Shown: positions 15,500-23,371 of the stretch, one piece after another
How the letters are laid out: each line of letters begins with the position of its first letter
Numbering within the stretch: the first letter of the stretch is position 1
DNA from: Paenibacillus koleovorans NBRC 103111
GTDB lineage: Bacteria; Bacillota; Bacilli; Paenibacillales; NBRC-103111
Length of the DNA stretch: 64,000 nt
NCBI RefSeq assembly: GCF_004000845.1
Contig: NZ_BIMA01000020.1
Span: 1 to 64,000 of the forward strand
Reading direction: 5' to 3'
Position numbers and translations under genes: made by a program
Notes under the pieces: model-generated
Told to the model about the DNA's origin: nothing
Databases searched by the model: none
Seen by the model: the letters and a program-made list of their open reading frames with translations, nothing else

Positions 15500-16782
15500 G
15501 GCTTCCCCTCCTCTGCCAGCTCCGGCGATTCCGTTACAAGATGAAACGCATTTCGCGCCATATCATACGAATCCGTGTTCACCGCATAGACCGTCGTCGA
15601 TGTGCGTACAAGCGGCGTCCACCCTGGCTCGGCCCCTTCCTTCCATTTGTCGATCGGCACATATCGAATTTCTGCAAGCGTCTTCCGGTCATGTACGGCA
15701 ACGAAACGGATCGACTGCGCTTGAGGCTCGAACGTATACGTCCCTTTCCATTCCTTCGGCACATCGAAGTAAAAGCCCTGCGCATTGGAAATGTACCGTT
15801 CCATCACATAGGTGAGTCCCGTGCCCCCGTCCCAATTCATATACGCGTAAATCCACTGCATCTCCACCATCGCTTTGCCTTCCCAGCCGGGAGGAGTAAG
15901 CATGAGCGGAATATCGATCACCCCGTCTTCATTCACATCCGAGCTGACCGCCGAATAAGCGCGAAAGGTCGGATTGCTCGCATCCGGGAAAACCGCCTTA
16001 AGATTTCCTTTTTCCCAGATTATCAGCTGCGTATAGGAGGAATGAGCGCCGACCCCTCCGTCCAACACGATCGATTTTCGCCCTGGCATCGCCTGTCCCA
16101 CCATTACGGTGTAATAAGCGTTGACGAACGGATCCATTTCGGTGCTTCCTTTTTTGGCAAAAGCTTCTTGCTCGTACTGGTACAGGACGGCGGAGCCTCC
16201 GATCTGATTTCGCTCGCGCGATCGGGTGAAAATCGTGAGATCCTGTTGCCCGTCTTCATTCATGTCGTCGATCACGAGCTCGTTATAAGGAGTCTGGAAC
16301 AGCCGCTTCAGCTCTCCGCCTTCAAACGCATAAATAGACAGCCCATTCTGGCTGCCTGCCACATATCCGACGACAAGGGCAGGCTTGCCGCCCGGCAGCA
16401 GGTCGACCAGTCGAAGCATGTCGAGGTCGTAGCCTTCCCCCTGAATCGTCGTCATTTTTTCCCAGCCCGCATCGCTTCGGCTCCATATTTCACCCGCAAT
16501 CTGGTCGTTGCTCTCCTTCAGCTTATAGAACACAACCGCCTCGTCGCGTCCGTCTCCATTCATATCCCGAATCGGCAGCATACTCGCCTGTGTGGATTTC
16601 CGTGGTCGCAAGATCGCCGCATCCGAGGGCAGATTAGCTAGAACCCGCTCCATCAGCTCCGCCTCCTGAGCCGGCAGCTTGGGCAAGCGCATATAAGTCT
16701 GCGGCGGCTGCATAAGACCGCAACCGGACAGCAGCAAGCCGCATACGAGCAACAACGCGGCAACGCTTAGTGGTCCCTTCAT
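15496..16782 (-). CDS. VCBS/FG-GAP-like lipoprotein, candidate sensor
   Basis: This 428-residue lipoprotein has signal peptide MKGPLSVAALLLVCGLLLSG and the lipobox Cys at about residue 21. It carries three EF-hand-like calcium loops of the kind found in FG-GAP/VCBS repeats: DMNGDGRDE, DMNEDGQQD and DVNEDGVID, spaced roughly 90-110 residues apart, which suggests a beta-propeller fold on the outer face of the membrane. The start at 16782 follows GGGGGGAAG. The upstream continuation of the frame is rich in Cys, His and Tyr and lacks signal features, so it was rejected. The gene is first in an operon with a response regulator and kinase, all overlapping by ATGA, so it may tune or feed the kinase sensor. 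This role is inferred. Confidence 0.82.
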   Translation of the reverse strand: MKGPLSVAALLLVCGLLLSGCGLMQPPQTYMRLPKLPAQEAELMERVLANLPSDAAILRPRKSTQASMLPIRDMNGDGRDEAVVFYKLKESNDQIAGEIWSRSDAGWEKMTTIQGEGYDLDMLRLVDLLPGGKPALVVGYVAGSQNGLSIYAFEGGELKRLFQTPYNELVIDDMNEDGQQDLTIFTRSRERNQIGGSAVLYQYEQEAFAKKGSTEMDPFVNAYYTVMVGQAMPGRKSIVLDGGVGAHSSYTQLIIWEKGNLKAVFPDASNPTFRAYSAVSSDVNEDGVIDIPLMLTPPGWEGKAMVEMQWIYAYMNWDGGTGLTYVMERYISNAQGFYFDVPKEWKGTYTFEPQAQSIRFVAVHDRKTLAEIRYVPIDKWKEGAEPGWTPLVRTSTTVYAVNTDSYDMARNAFHLVTESPELAEEGKP

Positions 16783-17046
16783 TTTCCACTTCCCCCCAGC
16801 AAGTTCTTTTGGCATATTCCCAAATACCCATATATGTATTATAGTAGCTGGTGCGCCTTCAAAATAGGTAACAATCCAGTAACAATAATTGTAACCACTA
16901 TTCTTTATGCACGGGGCACGCGCGAGGATGTTCAAGAAACATTTTGGAAAAACGTGTCGTATTCCGCGAAATCTATTATAATGACTAGAGATGTCGCAAA
17001 GACTAGTGTAGAGATGACATAGATCGGAATGGGTGAACCTGCTGTA
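16783..17046. promoter_or_regulatory. divergent promoter region
   Basis: No gene is seen here. TATAAT on the minus strand (plus 16841-16846) can serve the lipoprotein operon. TATAAT at 16977-16982 on the plus strand can serve the SGNH/MBOAT pair. Neither has a good -35 hexamer at the right distance, so both are weak or activator dependent. Confidence 0.45.
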
Positions 17047-18111
17047 ATGAAATCCGTTAAATACGTGGTCTTGTTCTTGCTGATCATACAATTTCTGCTG
17101 CCTTCCGGCTTAAGATTATCCAATGTTTATCACAATCGACTCGACTATGACAAAGTGAAAAGCAATCTGCACGATATTGGCGCCGTTATGGAGCAAATTC
17201 AAAAAGAAGTGAAGCGTAAGGACTTGAAGGATTATATCGTCATCTTGGGCGATTCGATCCTGTTCGGCAGTCCCGGCAATTCCAACCAGGTAATCAACGC
17301 CTACATGGAACAGGAGCAGGGTGCACCGGCGATATTCAACTTGTCGCTGCCGGCCAATCAGCCCGGGGATATTTACACGATGATGCTCATGATGGACCGC
17401 TACGGCCTGTCTTCGGACAACCTGATCCTTAACATTCGGTATGCTTCCTTCATCGAACGCGATCCGTACCCGTCCGCCGTGTTCTGGCTGCAGGACGAGC
17501 TTCGCAAGTACGACAGGGAAGCGTACGACCGCGTGCTGCCCCAGCTGAAGTCCGCCGGCTACAAGCCGCCGAGCTCGCTCTACGACCGGTACAAGCATAT
17601 GCTGCATGAGCAAATTATGCCTAGCCTTGAGCTGTTCCGCTACCAGGACTTCATTAAGAAAGGCATCAACTACAACTACAAGCACCTCGTGAACGAGCCG
17701 ATTCCGGATGATGCGCTTGGCGATACTCGTCCCTGGAAGGAAAAAGATTTCGCGGACTTCATGACCGACGAGAGCTTGATCAACAGCTTCTCGGACAAAG
17801 CTTTCGTCATGACGGAAGAGAGCCCGGACATTTATTTCCTGAACAAAATGATCGCCCATCAGAAAGGCAAACGCACCTTGTTCCTGCTGAGCGGCACGAA
17901 TCACGAGATGATGAGCGAATACGTCACGAAGCCCGGCTACAAAATGAATCTGGAGCTGATTGACCGTTATATGGCGAACCAGCCTGTCGGTTATGTCAAT
18001 CTGGAGGGCCGTATGTCGAACGATCTGTTCACCGACCATACGCATTTTATCCCGGCAGGATACGAGGAGCTCGCGGACGTGATCTGGACTGAATGGAATA
18101 GGAGACCATAA
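17047..18111 (+). CDS. membrane-anchored SGNH/GDSL-like hydrolase, MBOAT partner
   Basis: About 354 residues with an N-terminal hydrophobic anchor (VVLFLLIIQFLLPSGLRL). The SGNH-type nucleophile block is YIVILGDSILFGS near residue 68. A second family block is LLSGTNHEM, and the C-terminal catalytic pair is NDLFTDHTHFIPAGYEEL (Asp and His three apart). The fold is that of AlgX/AlgJ/DltD-like proteins that pair with MBOAT acyltransferases. The gene ends 3 bp before the MBOAT start. The ATG at 17047 (GGGTGA upstream) is preferred; another at 17029 is in frame. It probably finishes acyl transfer to an extracellular polymer on the outer face of the membrane. Confidence 0.78.
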   Translation: MKSVKYVVLFLLIIQFLLPSGLRLSNVYHNRLDYDKVKSNLHDIGAVMEQIQKEVKRKDLKDYIVILGDSILFGSPGNSNQVINAYMEQEQGAPAIFNLSLPANQPGDIYTMMLMMDRYGLSSDNLILNIRYASFIERDPYPSAVFWLQDELRKYDREAYDRVLPQLKSAGYKPPSSLYDRYKHMLHEQIMPSLELFRYQDFIKKGINYNYKHLVNEPIPDDALGDTRPWKEKDFADFMTDESLINSFSDKAFVMTEESPDIYFLNKMIAHQKGKRTLFLLSGTNHEMMSEYVTKPGYKMNLELIDRYMANQPVGYVNLEGRMSNDLFTDHTHFIPAGYEELADVIWTEWNRRP

Positions 18112-18114
18112 TTC

Positions 18115-19539
18115 ATGCTGTTTCATACCCCTGAATTTATCGGGCTGCTGATCGTTACCCTGATTCTGTTTTATTGGAAGCCGCAGTCGCGCATCTACTT
18201 GCTCACCTTCGCGAACATGCTGTTCTATGGTGTGGCTGGAATCGGGAATCTGATCATCTTCATAACGGTAACCATACTCTGCTACATCTGCTCCAAAAAC
18301 ATGCGCGGCCGCTTCGCCCGCCTGTCGTTATGGACCGGAGTAGGGCTCGTCGTCGTTAACCTGATCTTCTTCAAATACATCGTGTTCCTGATGCGGACGA
18401 TCGAAGATTTGATCCCCATTCAGCTGATCGGAGAAGATTCGTTCTTCTTGTCCATCGTGCTGCCGATCGGCATTTCGTTCTATACGTTCCAGGTCATCGC
18501 CTACATGGTGGATGTGTACAATCGCAAAGCCGAACCGGCTACGACACTGCTTAATTTCTGGGTGTTCATTTCGTTTTTCGCCCATTTGGTCGCCGGTCCG
18601 ATCATGCGCTCGAACGAATTTATGCCGCAGATCGAGAAAATCAAGGATATCCGCTTCGACTCTTACAAGTTCAAGATGGGGGTCGGCTGGTTCACAATCG
18701 GGCTGATGAAAAAAATATGGCTCGCCGACTATCTTAGCCCGTACGTCAACGAGTTTTTCGCTCGAGGCAGCTCGTTGACCGGTGCCGAAGCCTGGATGGC
18801 CTCCTACATGTTCGCCTTCCAGATCTTCTTCGACTTCGCCGCTTACAGCGAGATGGCCGTCGGTCTCGGCTACATGTTCGGCATTACGCTGGCCGTCAAC
18901 TTCATCACCCCTTACTTGAGCACGAACGCTACGGAGTTTTGGCGCCGCTGGCACATTACATTGTCGACTTGGATTCGCCACTATATCTACATCCCGCTCG
19001 GCGGCTCCCGCAAAGGACCGGTTCGCCAATACACGAACTTGTTCATCGCGATGACGATTTCCGGCATATGGCACGGCGCCGCCTGGACATACGTGCTGTG
19101 GGGCATGTACCACGGGCTGCTGCTCATCGTGCACAAGCTGTACACGATGCTCAAGGAGAAGCTGGGCCTGCAAGCAATCGACAACAGCAAGGTGTATCAC
19201 ATTATTACGATTTTCGTGTTTTTCCACTTGACGTGCATCGGCTGGGTGCTGTTCCGGGTGCAAGGGCTCCGCAATGCGGCCCACATGCTGCGCAAAATGT
19301 TCTCGCCGGAAGTGCTGCAATTTAACGGCGTGCTGTTCCCTTACTTCTACATCGTGCTCTTCCTGTTCGCGCTTCATATCGGCGAGTACTTCTTGTTCAA
19401 GAACGCCTCGAGCTTGTACCGCGGCTGGCATACCCGCTTTCCTGCACCCGTACGCGCCGTGCTGTACACCGTGATCGTCGTCTTCCTGATGATCTACTTG
19501 AAGGGCGATCAGAACACGTTCATCTACTTCCAATTCTAA
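18115..19539 (+). CDS. MBOAT-family membrane O-acyltransferase
   Basis: A 474-residue multi-pass membrane protein of the AlgI/DltB group. Typical blocks are LPIGISFYTFQVIAYMVDVY, FFAHLVAGPIMR, EFWRRWHITLSTWIRHYIYI, PLGGSRKG and the catalytic-histidine region SGIWHGAAWTYVLWGMYHG. About eleven membrane segments are visible. These proteins carry acyl groups across the membrane for O-acylation of polysaccharide or teichoic acid. The RBS is TAGGAGA. No Dlt or alginate genes are nearby, so the acceptor polymer is unknown. A strong terminator follows, so the pair forms a two-gene unit. Confidence 0.92.
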   Translation: MLFHTPEFIGLLIVTLILFYWKPQSRIYLLTFANMLFYGVAGIGNLIIFITVTILCYICSKNMRGRFARLSLWTGVGLVVVNLIFFKYIVFLMRTIEDLIPIQLIGEDSFFLSIVLPIGISFYTFQVIAYMVDVYNRKAEPATTLLNFWVFISFFAHLVAGPIMRSNEFMPQIEKIKDIRFDSYKFKMGVGWFTIGLMKKIWLADYLSPYVNEFFARGSSLTGAEAWMASYMFAFQIFFDFAAYSEMAVGLGYMFGITLAVNFITPYLSTNATEFWRRWHITLSTWIRHYIYIPLGGSRKGPVRQYTNLFIAMTISGIWHGAAWTYVLWGMYHGLLLIVHKLYTMLKEKLGLQAIDNSKVYHIITIFVFFHLTCIGWVLFRVQGLRNAAHMLRKMFSPEVLQFNGVLFPYFYIVLFLFALHIGEYFLFKNASSLYRGWHTRFPAPVRAVLYTVIVVFLMIYLKGDQNTFIYFQF

Positions 19540-19563
19540 CCGGCCGGCTAACTGGCAGACGCC

Positions 19564-19601
19564 AAAACGTCCCCTCCACCATCAGGTGAAGGGGACGTTT
19601 T
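19564..19601. terminator. bidirectional intrinsic terminator
   Basis: AAAACGTCCCCTCCACC and GGTGAAGGGGACGTTTT form a near-perfect 17-bp stem around ATCA, with A and T runs on the two sides. It ends the MBOAT transcript. Confidence 0.92.
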
Positions 19602-19793
19602 GTATTAGTATGCAGATGTGGATGGAAGCATATGTATATATCAAGCTACCGATCCCGTTGGTCTGCAAGTTCATTATTCGGTCAAAATTCCGTTCCGGTT
19701 TGGACATAATTGCGGCGGTCGCTCAGCCGATCTAGGGGCTATACTGAGAGTAACAAAGCGAATTACTAGTTCAAGTCATGGGAGGCATGCGAA
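19602..19793. other. upstream region of small conserved-looking ORF
   Basis: No gene was found in this stretch. TATACT at 19740-19745 may be a -10 element for the following gene, but no matching -35 hexamer is seen. Short open frames here overlap the next gene in another frame and lack ribosome binding sites. Confidence 0.3.
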
Positions 19794-20102
19794 ATGGAAA
19801 CCATCACCGCTCGGGAAACGGAAGGTTTGACATTGTCCGTTCAAACTGCTGCGTTCGATCCTTTCTATAGCTCGATCAATCACAAGGACGGCCTGCCTTC
19901 CTGGCTGCAGCTGCAGCAGGAGATTCGCGCGGAGCTCACCCGCTTGATGGCTCTGACCGCCGACCGCTCTTTCTTGAAGCTGAACCAGCTTATCGCCGCC
20001 TACAATGATTGCGTACCGAATGTGCATTTGCGTCGGCCGCTGATCGTCTTCGATACGTTATCCAGCCAGGCATTAGAATTGATCTACGAGGATTGGCAAT
20101 AA
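19794..20102 (+). CDS. hypothetical 102-residue cytoplasmic protein
   Basis: The family is not recognised. The frame is well defined: GGGAGG before the ATG, about 102 residues and a strong terminator immediately after the stop. The protein is soluble, with no signal or membrane segment, and mildly acidic. The middle (about 35-70) looks helical (WLQLQQEIRAELTRLMAL), followed by LIAAYNDCVPNVHLRRPLIV. It may be a small regulatory or adaptor protein, but nothing adjacent indicates a role. Confidence 0.7.
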   Translation: METITARETEGLTLSVQTAAFDPFYSSINHKDGLPSWLQLQQEIRAELTRLMALTADRSFLKLNQLIAAYNDCVPNVHLRRPLIVFDTLSSQALELIYEDWQ

Positions 20103-20105
20103 AAG

Positions 20106-20152
20106 AACGGCAGCTTGTGACGAGAGTCGATCTCGTCGCGGGCTGCCGTTTT
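20106..20152 (+). terminator. intrinsic terminator
   Basis: AACGGCAGC..GACGAGA pairs with TCTCGTC..GCTGCCGTT around GTCGA and runs into TTTT. It ends the 102-residue gene and could also serve the convergent PHP gene. Confidence 0.85.
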
Positions 20153-20162
20153 AGTTTGCAGC

Positions 20163-23045
20163 TTAAATCCCCGTCCAGATCGGAGCGGTAATCGCAAATT
20201 GCCCGTCGGCCTGAATCACTTTCAAGAAATAGTAGCGCTTCGTATTGTTCGTGATCGTGAAAGCCGTCCAATTGACGTTGTTGGAGTTGAAGTTGGCCGA
20301 TCCGGCCAGCGCGCCCCCTTCCGTATAGACCTCGATTCGGCTAATATTGTCTCCGCTGTTCGGATCCGTCGCATTCACGCTGAAATTCAACGTAGACGGG
20401 TTGGACAAGGTCGAGCCCATGATGCTGCCGTTGATTTTGTATATAACCTTCATATTGGCGTCGGTCGTGGAATACACGCGATGGTGGCGGATCGCATCGA
20501 AAATTTGCGCTCTCGTCAAACTCTCCGCAAGGACGGCGGTTCTCCGGTTGTCCAGCGTTCCCCAGTTCGCGATATGATTGTCTTGATTGCCGGTTGGCGC
20601 AATATGCCATCCCAGATCGAGCGCATTCACATAGTAGCCCATGTAGTCGATCGAGCTCGTCCAGGCAGGGACCTCCATCAAGTCGAGCACCTTGTCGACG
20701 TCCGCATCGTAAGGGCCGAACCCGTTGAAATCCGCATCCCACGGATGGTTCCATTGCACGATGGCCGCCGGGTATTGTTTGACCTGATTATAGAAATTGC
20801 TGACCGTGTTGTACCCCGTATCGTACGTGTTGATGAAATCGTCCATGGCGAACGTGTTCATATGCCCGAAGCCGCCCGGCGGATACCAGGTCACCTCGCT
20901 CCCCGCAATTGCCACGAAGCTGCCGTTCACCGTTTTCCGGTCGGCCGAAGCCTTGAGATCCCGCCACTCCAAGCTTTTGCTCCAATCGAACCCATTGTCG
21001 AACAAATTGGTATGGTCGGTGACGGCCATAAAGTCTAGGCCCGCGGTGTTCCTCGCGTAATCGAAGGCTGCGTCCGGCACGCTGACTCCGTCGGAGAAGG
21101 CGGTGTGACTATGCAAATTGCCGAAGTAGGCGTTATAGTTCGCTGGCGTCGGAAGCGGCGACGGCTTTGGAGCCGGAGTAGGGAGACTCGCTTTCCTGGC
21201 GAATTGGAACCAGTTGATCCCGAGCCCCAGGTCGGAATTGTTCCCGATCACCAGATACACCGTGTGCACGCCGGTCACGTTGCTGATATCGACGGCGAGC
21301 GTGCTGTTCCGGGTCCATTGCTTGAAGGCGGTCAGCGTTCCTACCAGCGTCCCCGTCGGCGAGTCCAGCCTCACCTGCAGGTTGACCTTCTCCGGCTCCT
21401 CCCCTTCAGGCCCATTCGGATTATAGACGCGGGCGATGAACTGATTCGCGCCGGTCGAGCCGAAATCGAGACTGTCGAAGCGCAAGTAGTCGCCTGCCGT
21501 CTTGGCGCTGGCCGCATCCGTATCATTGCCGAGCGCGTATTCGTGAGTCGAATCCGGGCTGGGGATAAAGGTCATGCCGTTCACACCGTTATGGTCCGAG
21601 GATTGAATGATGTCGAACGCGCTGCGATTGACCGCAGGAAGCGGTACGGGCGTGTTGGCCCGGTACCCATAGGCCTTGAAGTCGGTGATATGGAAAACCG
21701 CGTTTGCTGAATTGTAAGTGCCCATTACCCGGATGTATCGTCCGGTCGCATTCACGGTATACGTATCCCCGGCATCGGCGGCGGGAGTTGTATTGTTTTT
21801 GGCGCCTACCTCCGTCCAGTTGAAATGATCCTTGCTGACATAAATCGTGTATTGGTAGTAGCGCGTGCCGTCCACATAGTTGCGTACCTTGATTTGCGTA
21901 ATGTCGTATTGATCGCCAAGGTCTACTTGCCAATAGTGCTGATAAGGCGAAATACTGGCATAATTGCTATTGGTGGCGTCGGCATCCAGCGCATAATGGG
22001 GCTCATGGCCGGTTTGCGTATAGGTGACGATCGGTTCGCCCGGCGAAGAAGGCAGCGCCTCCACCTCAGCGGTTTTGCCGGCAGTCAGCAGGAAGGGCTC
22101 AAGCGTACATTCCTTGTACCCGTACACTTTGAAATCGCTGATATGCGTGCCCATATTGGCCGAGTTGTAGGTCACGTTGACCCTGACGTATCGCCCCACG
22201 CTGCTGACCGAATACGTATCCCCGCCATCGGTAGCCACGTTGTTGTTGGACTTCGTCGCCACCGTCGTCCAGTTGGTGCCGTTGGTGCTTGTCTGGATGT
22301 TGTAGCGGTAATAGCGGGTGCCGTCGACGTAGTTGCGGATTTTCAGCGTCTTGATGTCGTAGTTGGAACCCAGATCGACTTGCCACCACTGCGTGTACGG
22401 ATAAGCCGACCAGTAGCTGGCGTTCGTCGCATCGGCGTCGTTGCCGTAGGCAGGGCCTCGTCCGCTCTCATTGCTCTGCGACGTGGCCGTCTTGCCGGCG
22501 CTGACCAGGGGCGGCGTCTCGCTCATCCGGCTCTGCGGTATGATTTGCTTGGACTGGCTGGAGCTGGACCAATACAGCTTGACGGAAGCATTGCCGGTAT
22601 TCGTGTAATAATCCAGCCGGATATCATAATCCGTGCCCGCCGTCAGGCTGATGCGCGAGGTCCATTCGGCGCCGGTCTGATCGGTCCATTGGTCGAGCAT
22701 AAGCTCTCCGTTGACCCACAGCCGGACGCCGCCGTCGAAGGCAACATAGAAATTGTAGTTCTGTGAATATTGCGGGCGAATCTGGCCGGTCCAGCGGACC
22801 GAGAACGTATCCGAGCCGATCGAGGCGTCCGGCGAACCCGAGCCCCAGTTGAAATTGACGGTCGCGTCCGTCCGTGATAGCTTGAGGCTAGTAAAATCCG
22901 CATTGTCGTAATAATCCCCCTTCAAACCGTTCCCCATGGCGGCAAACGCCCGCTGCGGCTCGAACACACTCGTGGAACCGCTTACAATAAAGAGGGCAAT
23001 CCAGACTGCAATCGCGATCGCTTTCATTCTGCTTTTGGCATTCAT
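20163..23045 (-). CDS. secreted PA14/discoidin/CBM multidomain PHP metallohydrolase
   Basis: About 960 residues, exported (signal peptide about 1-35, ending RAFAAMG). The domains in order are: PA14 (about 38-165, GLKGDYYDN..FSVRWTGQI..LWVNGELML); two F5/8-type C discoidin modules (about 175-305 and 320-460, each with WWQVDLG or YWQVDLG and KIRNYVDGTRYY or its variant); a CBM6-like module (about 480-625); and a C-terminal PHP domain of the CehA/McbA type (about 640-860). The PHP metal ligands are in FGNLHSHTAFSDG, AVTDHTN, WNHPWD and GNQDNH. The three kinds of binding module suggest attachment to polysaccharide, with the PHP domain cleaving a phosphoester or similar bond. The start at 23045 follows GGAGG. 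It diverges from the AraC/importer operon. Confidence 0.85.
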   Translation of the reverse strand: MNAKSRMKAIAIAVWIALFIVSGSTSVFEPQRAFAAMGNGLKGDYYDNADFTSLKLSRTDATVNFNWGSGSPDASIGSDTFSVRWTGQIRPQYSQNYNFYVAFDGGVRLWVNGELMLDQWTDQTGAEWTSRISLTAGTDYDIRLDYYTNTGNASVKLYWSSSSQSKQIIPQSRMSETPPLVSAGKTATSQSNESGRGPAYGNDADATNASYWSAYPYTQWWQVDLGSNYDIKTLKIRNYVDGTRYYRYNIQTSTNGTNWTTVATKSNNNVATDGGDTYSVSSVGRYVRVNVTYNSANMGTHISDFKVYGYKECTLEPFLLTAGKTAEVEALPSSPGEPIVTYTQTGHEPHYALDADATNSNYASISPYQHYWQVDLGDQYDITQIKVRNYVDGTRYYQYTIYVSKDHFNWTEVGAKNNTTPAADAGDTYTVNATGRYIRVMGTYNSANAVFHITDFKAYGYRANTPVPLPAVNRSAFDIIQSSDHNGVNGMTFIPSPDSTHEYALGNDTDAASAKTAGDYLRFDSLDFGSTGANQFIARVYNPNGPEGEEPEKVNLQVRLDSPTGTLVGTLTAFKQWTRNSTLAVDISNVTGVHTVYLVIGNNSDLGLGINWFQFARKASLPTPAPKPSPLPTPANYNAYFGNLHSHTAFSDGVSVPDAAFDYARNTAGLDFMAVTDHTNLFDNGFDWSKSLEWRDLKASADRKTVNGSFVAIAGSEVTWYPPGGFGHMNTFAMDDFINTYDTGYNTVSNFYNQVKQYPAAIVQWNHPWDADFNGFGPYDADVDKVLDLMEVPAWTSSIDYMGYYVNALDLGWHIAPTGNQDNHIANWGTLDNRRTAVLAESLTRAQIFDAIRHHRVYSTTDANMKVIYKINGSIMGSTLSNPSTLNFSVNATDPNSGDNISRIEVYTEGGALAGSANFNSNNVNWTAFTITNNTKRYYFLKVIQADGQFAITAPIWTGI

Positions 23046-23371
23046 TTCTTTACGTCCTCCTTTTTCATATGAAATGGTGCATCGGCTCCTCCGAGCCGCC
23101 TGCATCGCCCCCCTTCTCTCGCTGGGCTTAGGACCGAACCGCGCCTCGCAAGTTCATCATGAGTCTGCACCCTCCATCGGGTCAACGAACAAAAATTGAT
23201 GAACGTCATATAAATTTTATCCCTTTCGCCGGTCGCTCCTTTTTTTGCCGAAACGGACTTGAGCCGGGCAGGAATCGCTGCTTGCGCATGGAATAGATTG
23301 CTGAAAACGCTATCCACGCGCAGCCCGATCCACATCATCCATATAGAAATCGCAATAGCGGGGGGAACGAC
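23046..23371. promoter_or_regulatory. divergent control region
   Basis: This is the gap between the secreted PHP gene and the membrane AraC regulator. TTGACC on the minus strand (plus 23179-23184) is a possible -35 for the PHP gene, but the -10 is poor. No gene is seen. Shared regulation by the divergent AraC protein is likely from the layout only. Confidence 0.35.

Noticed and set aside
19618-19830. 70-residue open frame on the plus strand
   Set aside because: It has no ribosome binding site and overlaps the start of the better-supported 102-residue gene in another frame.
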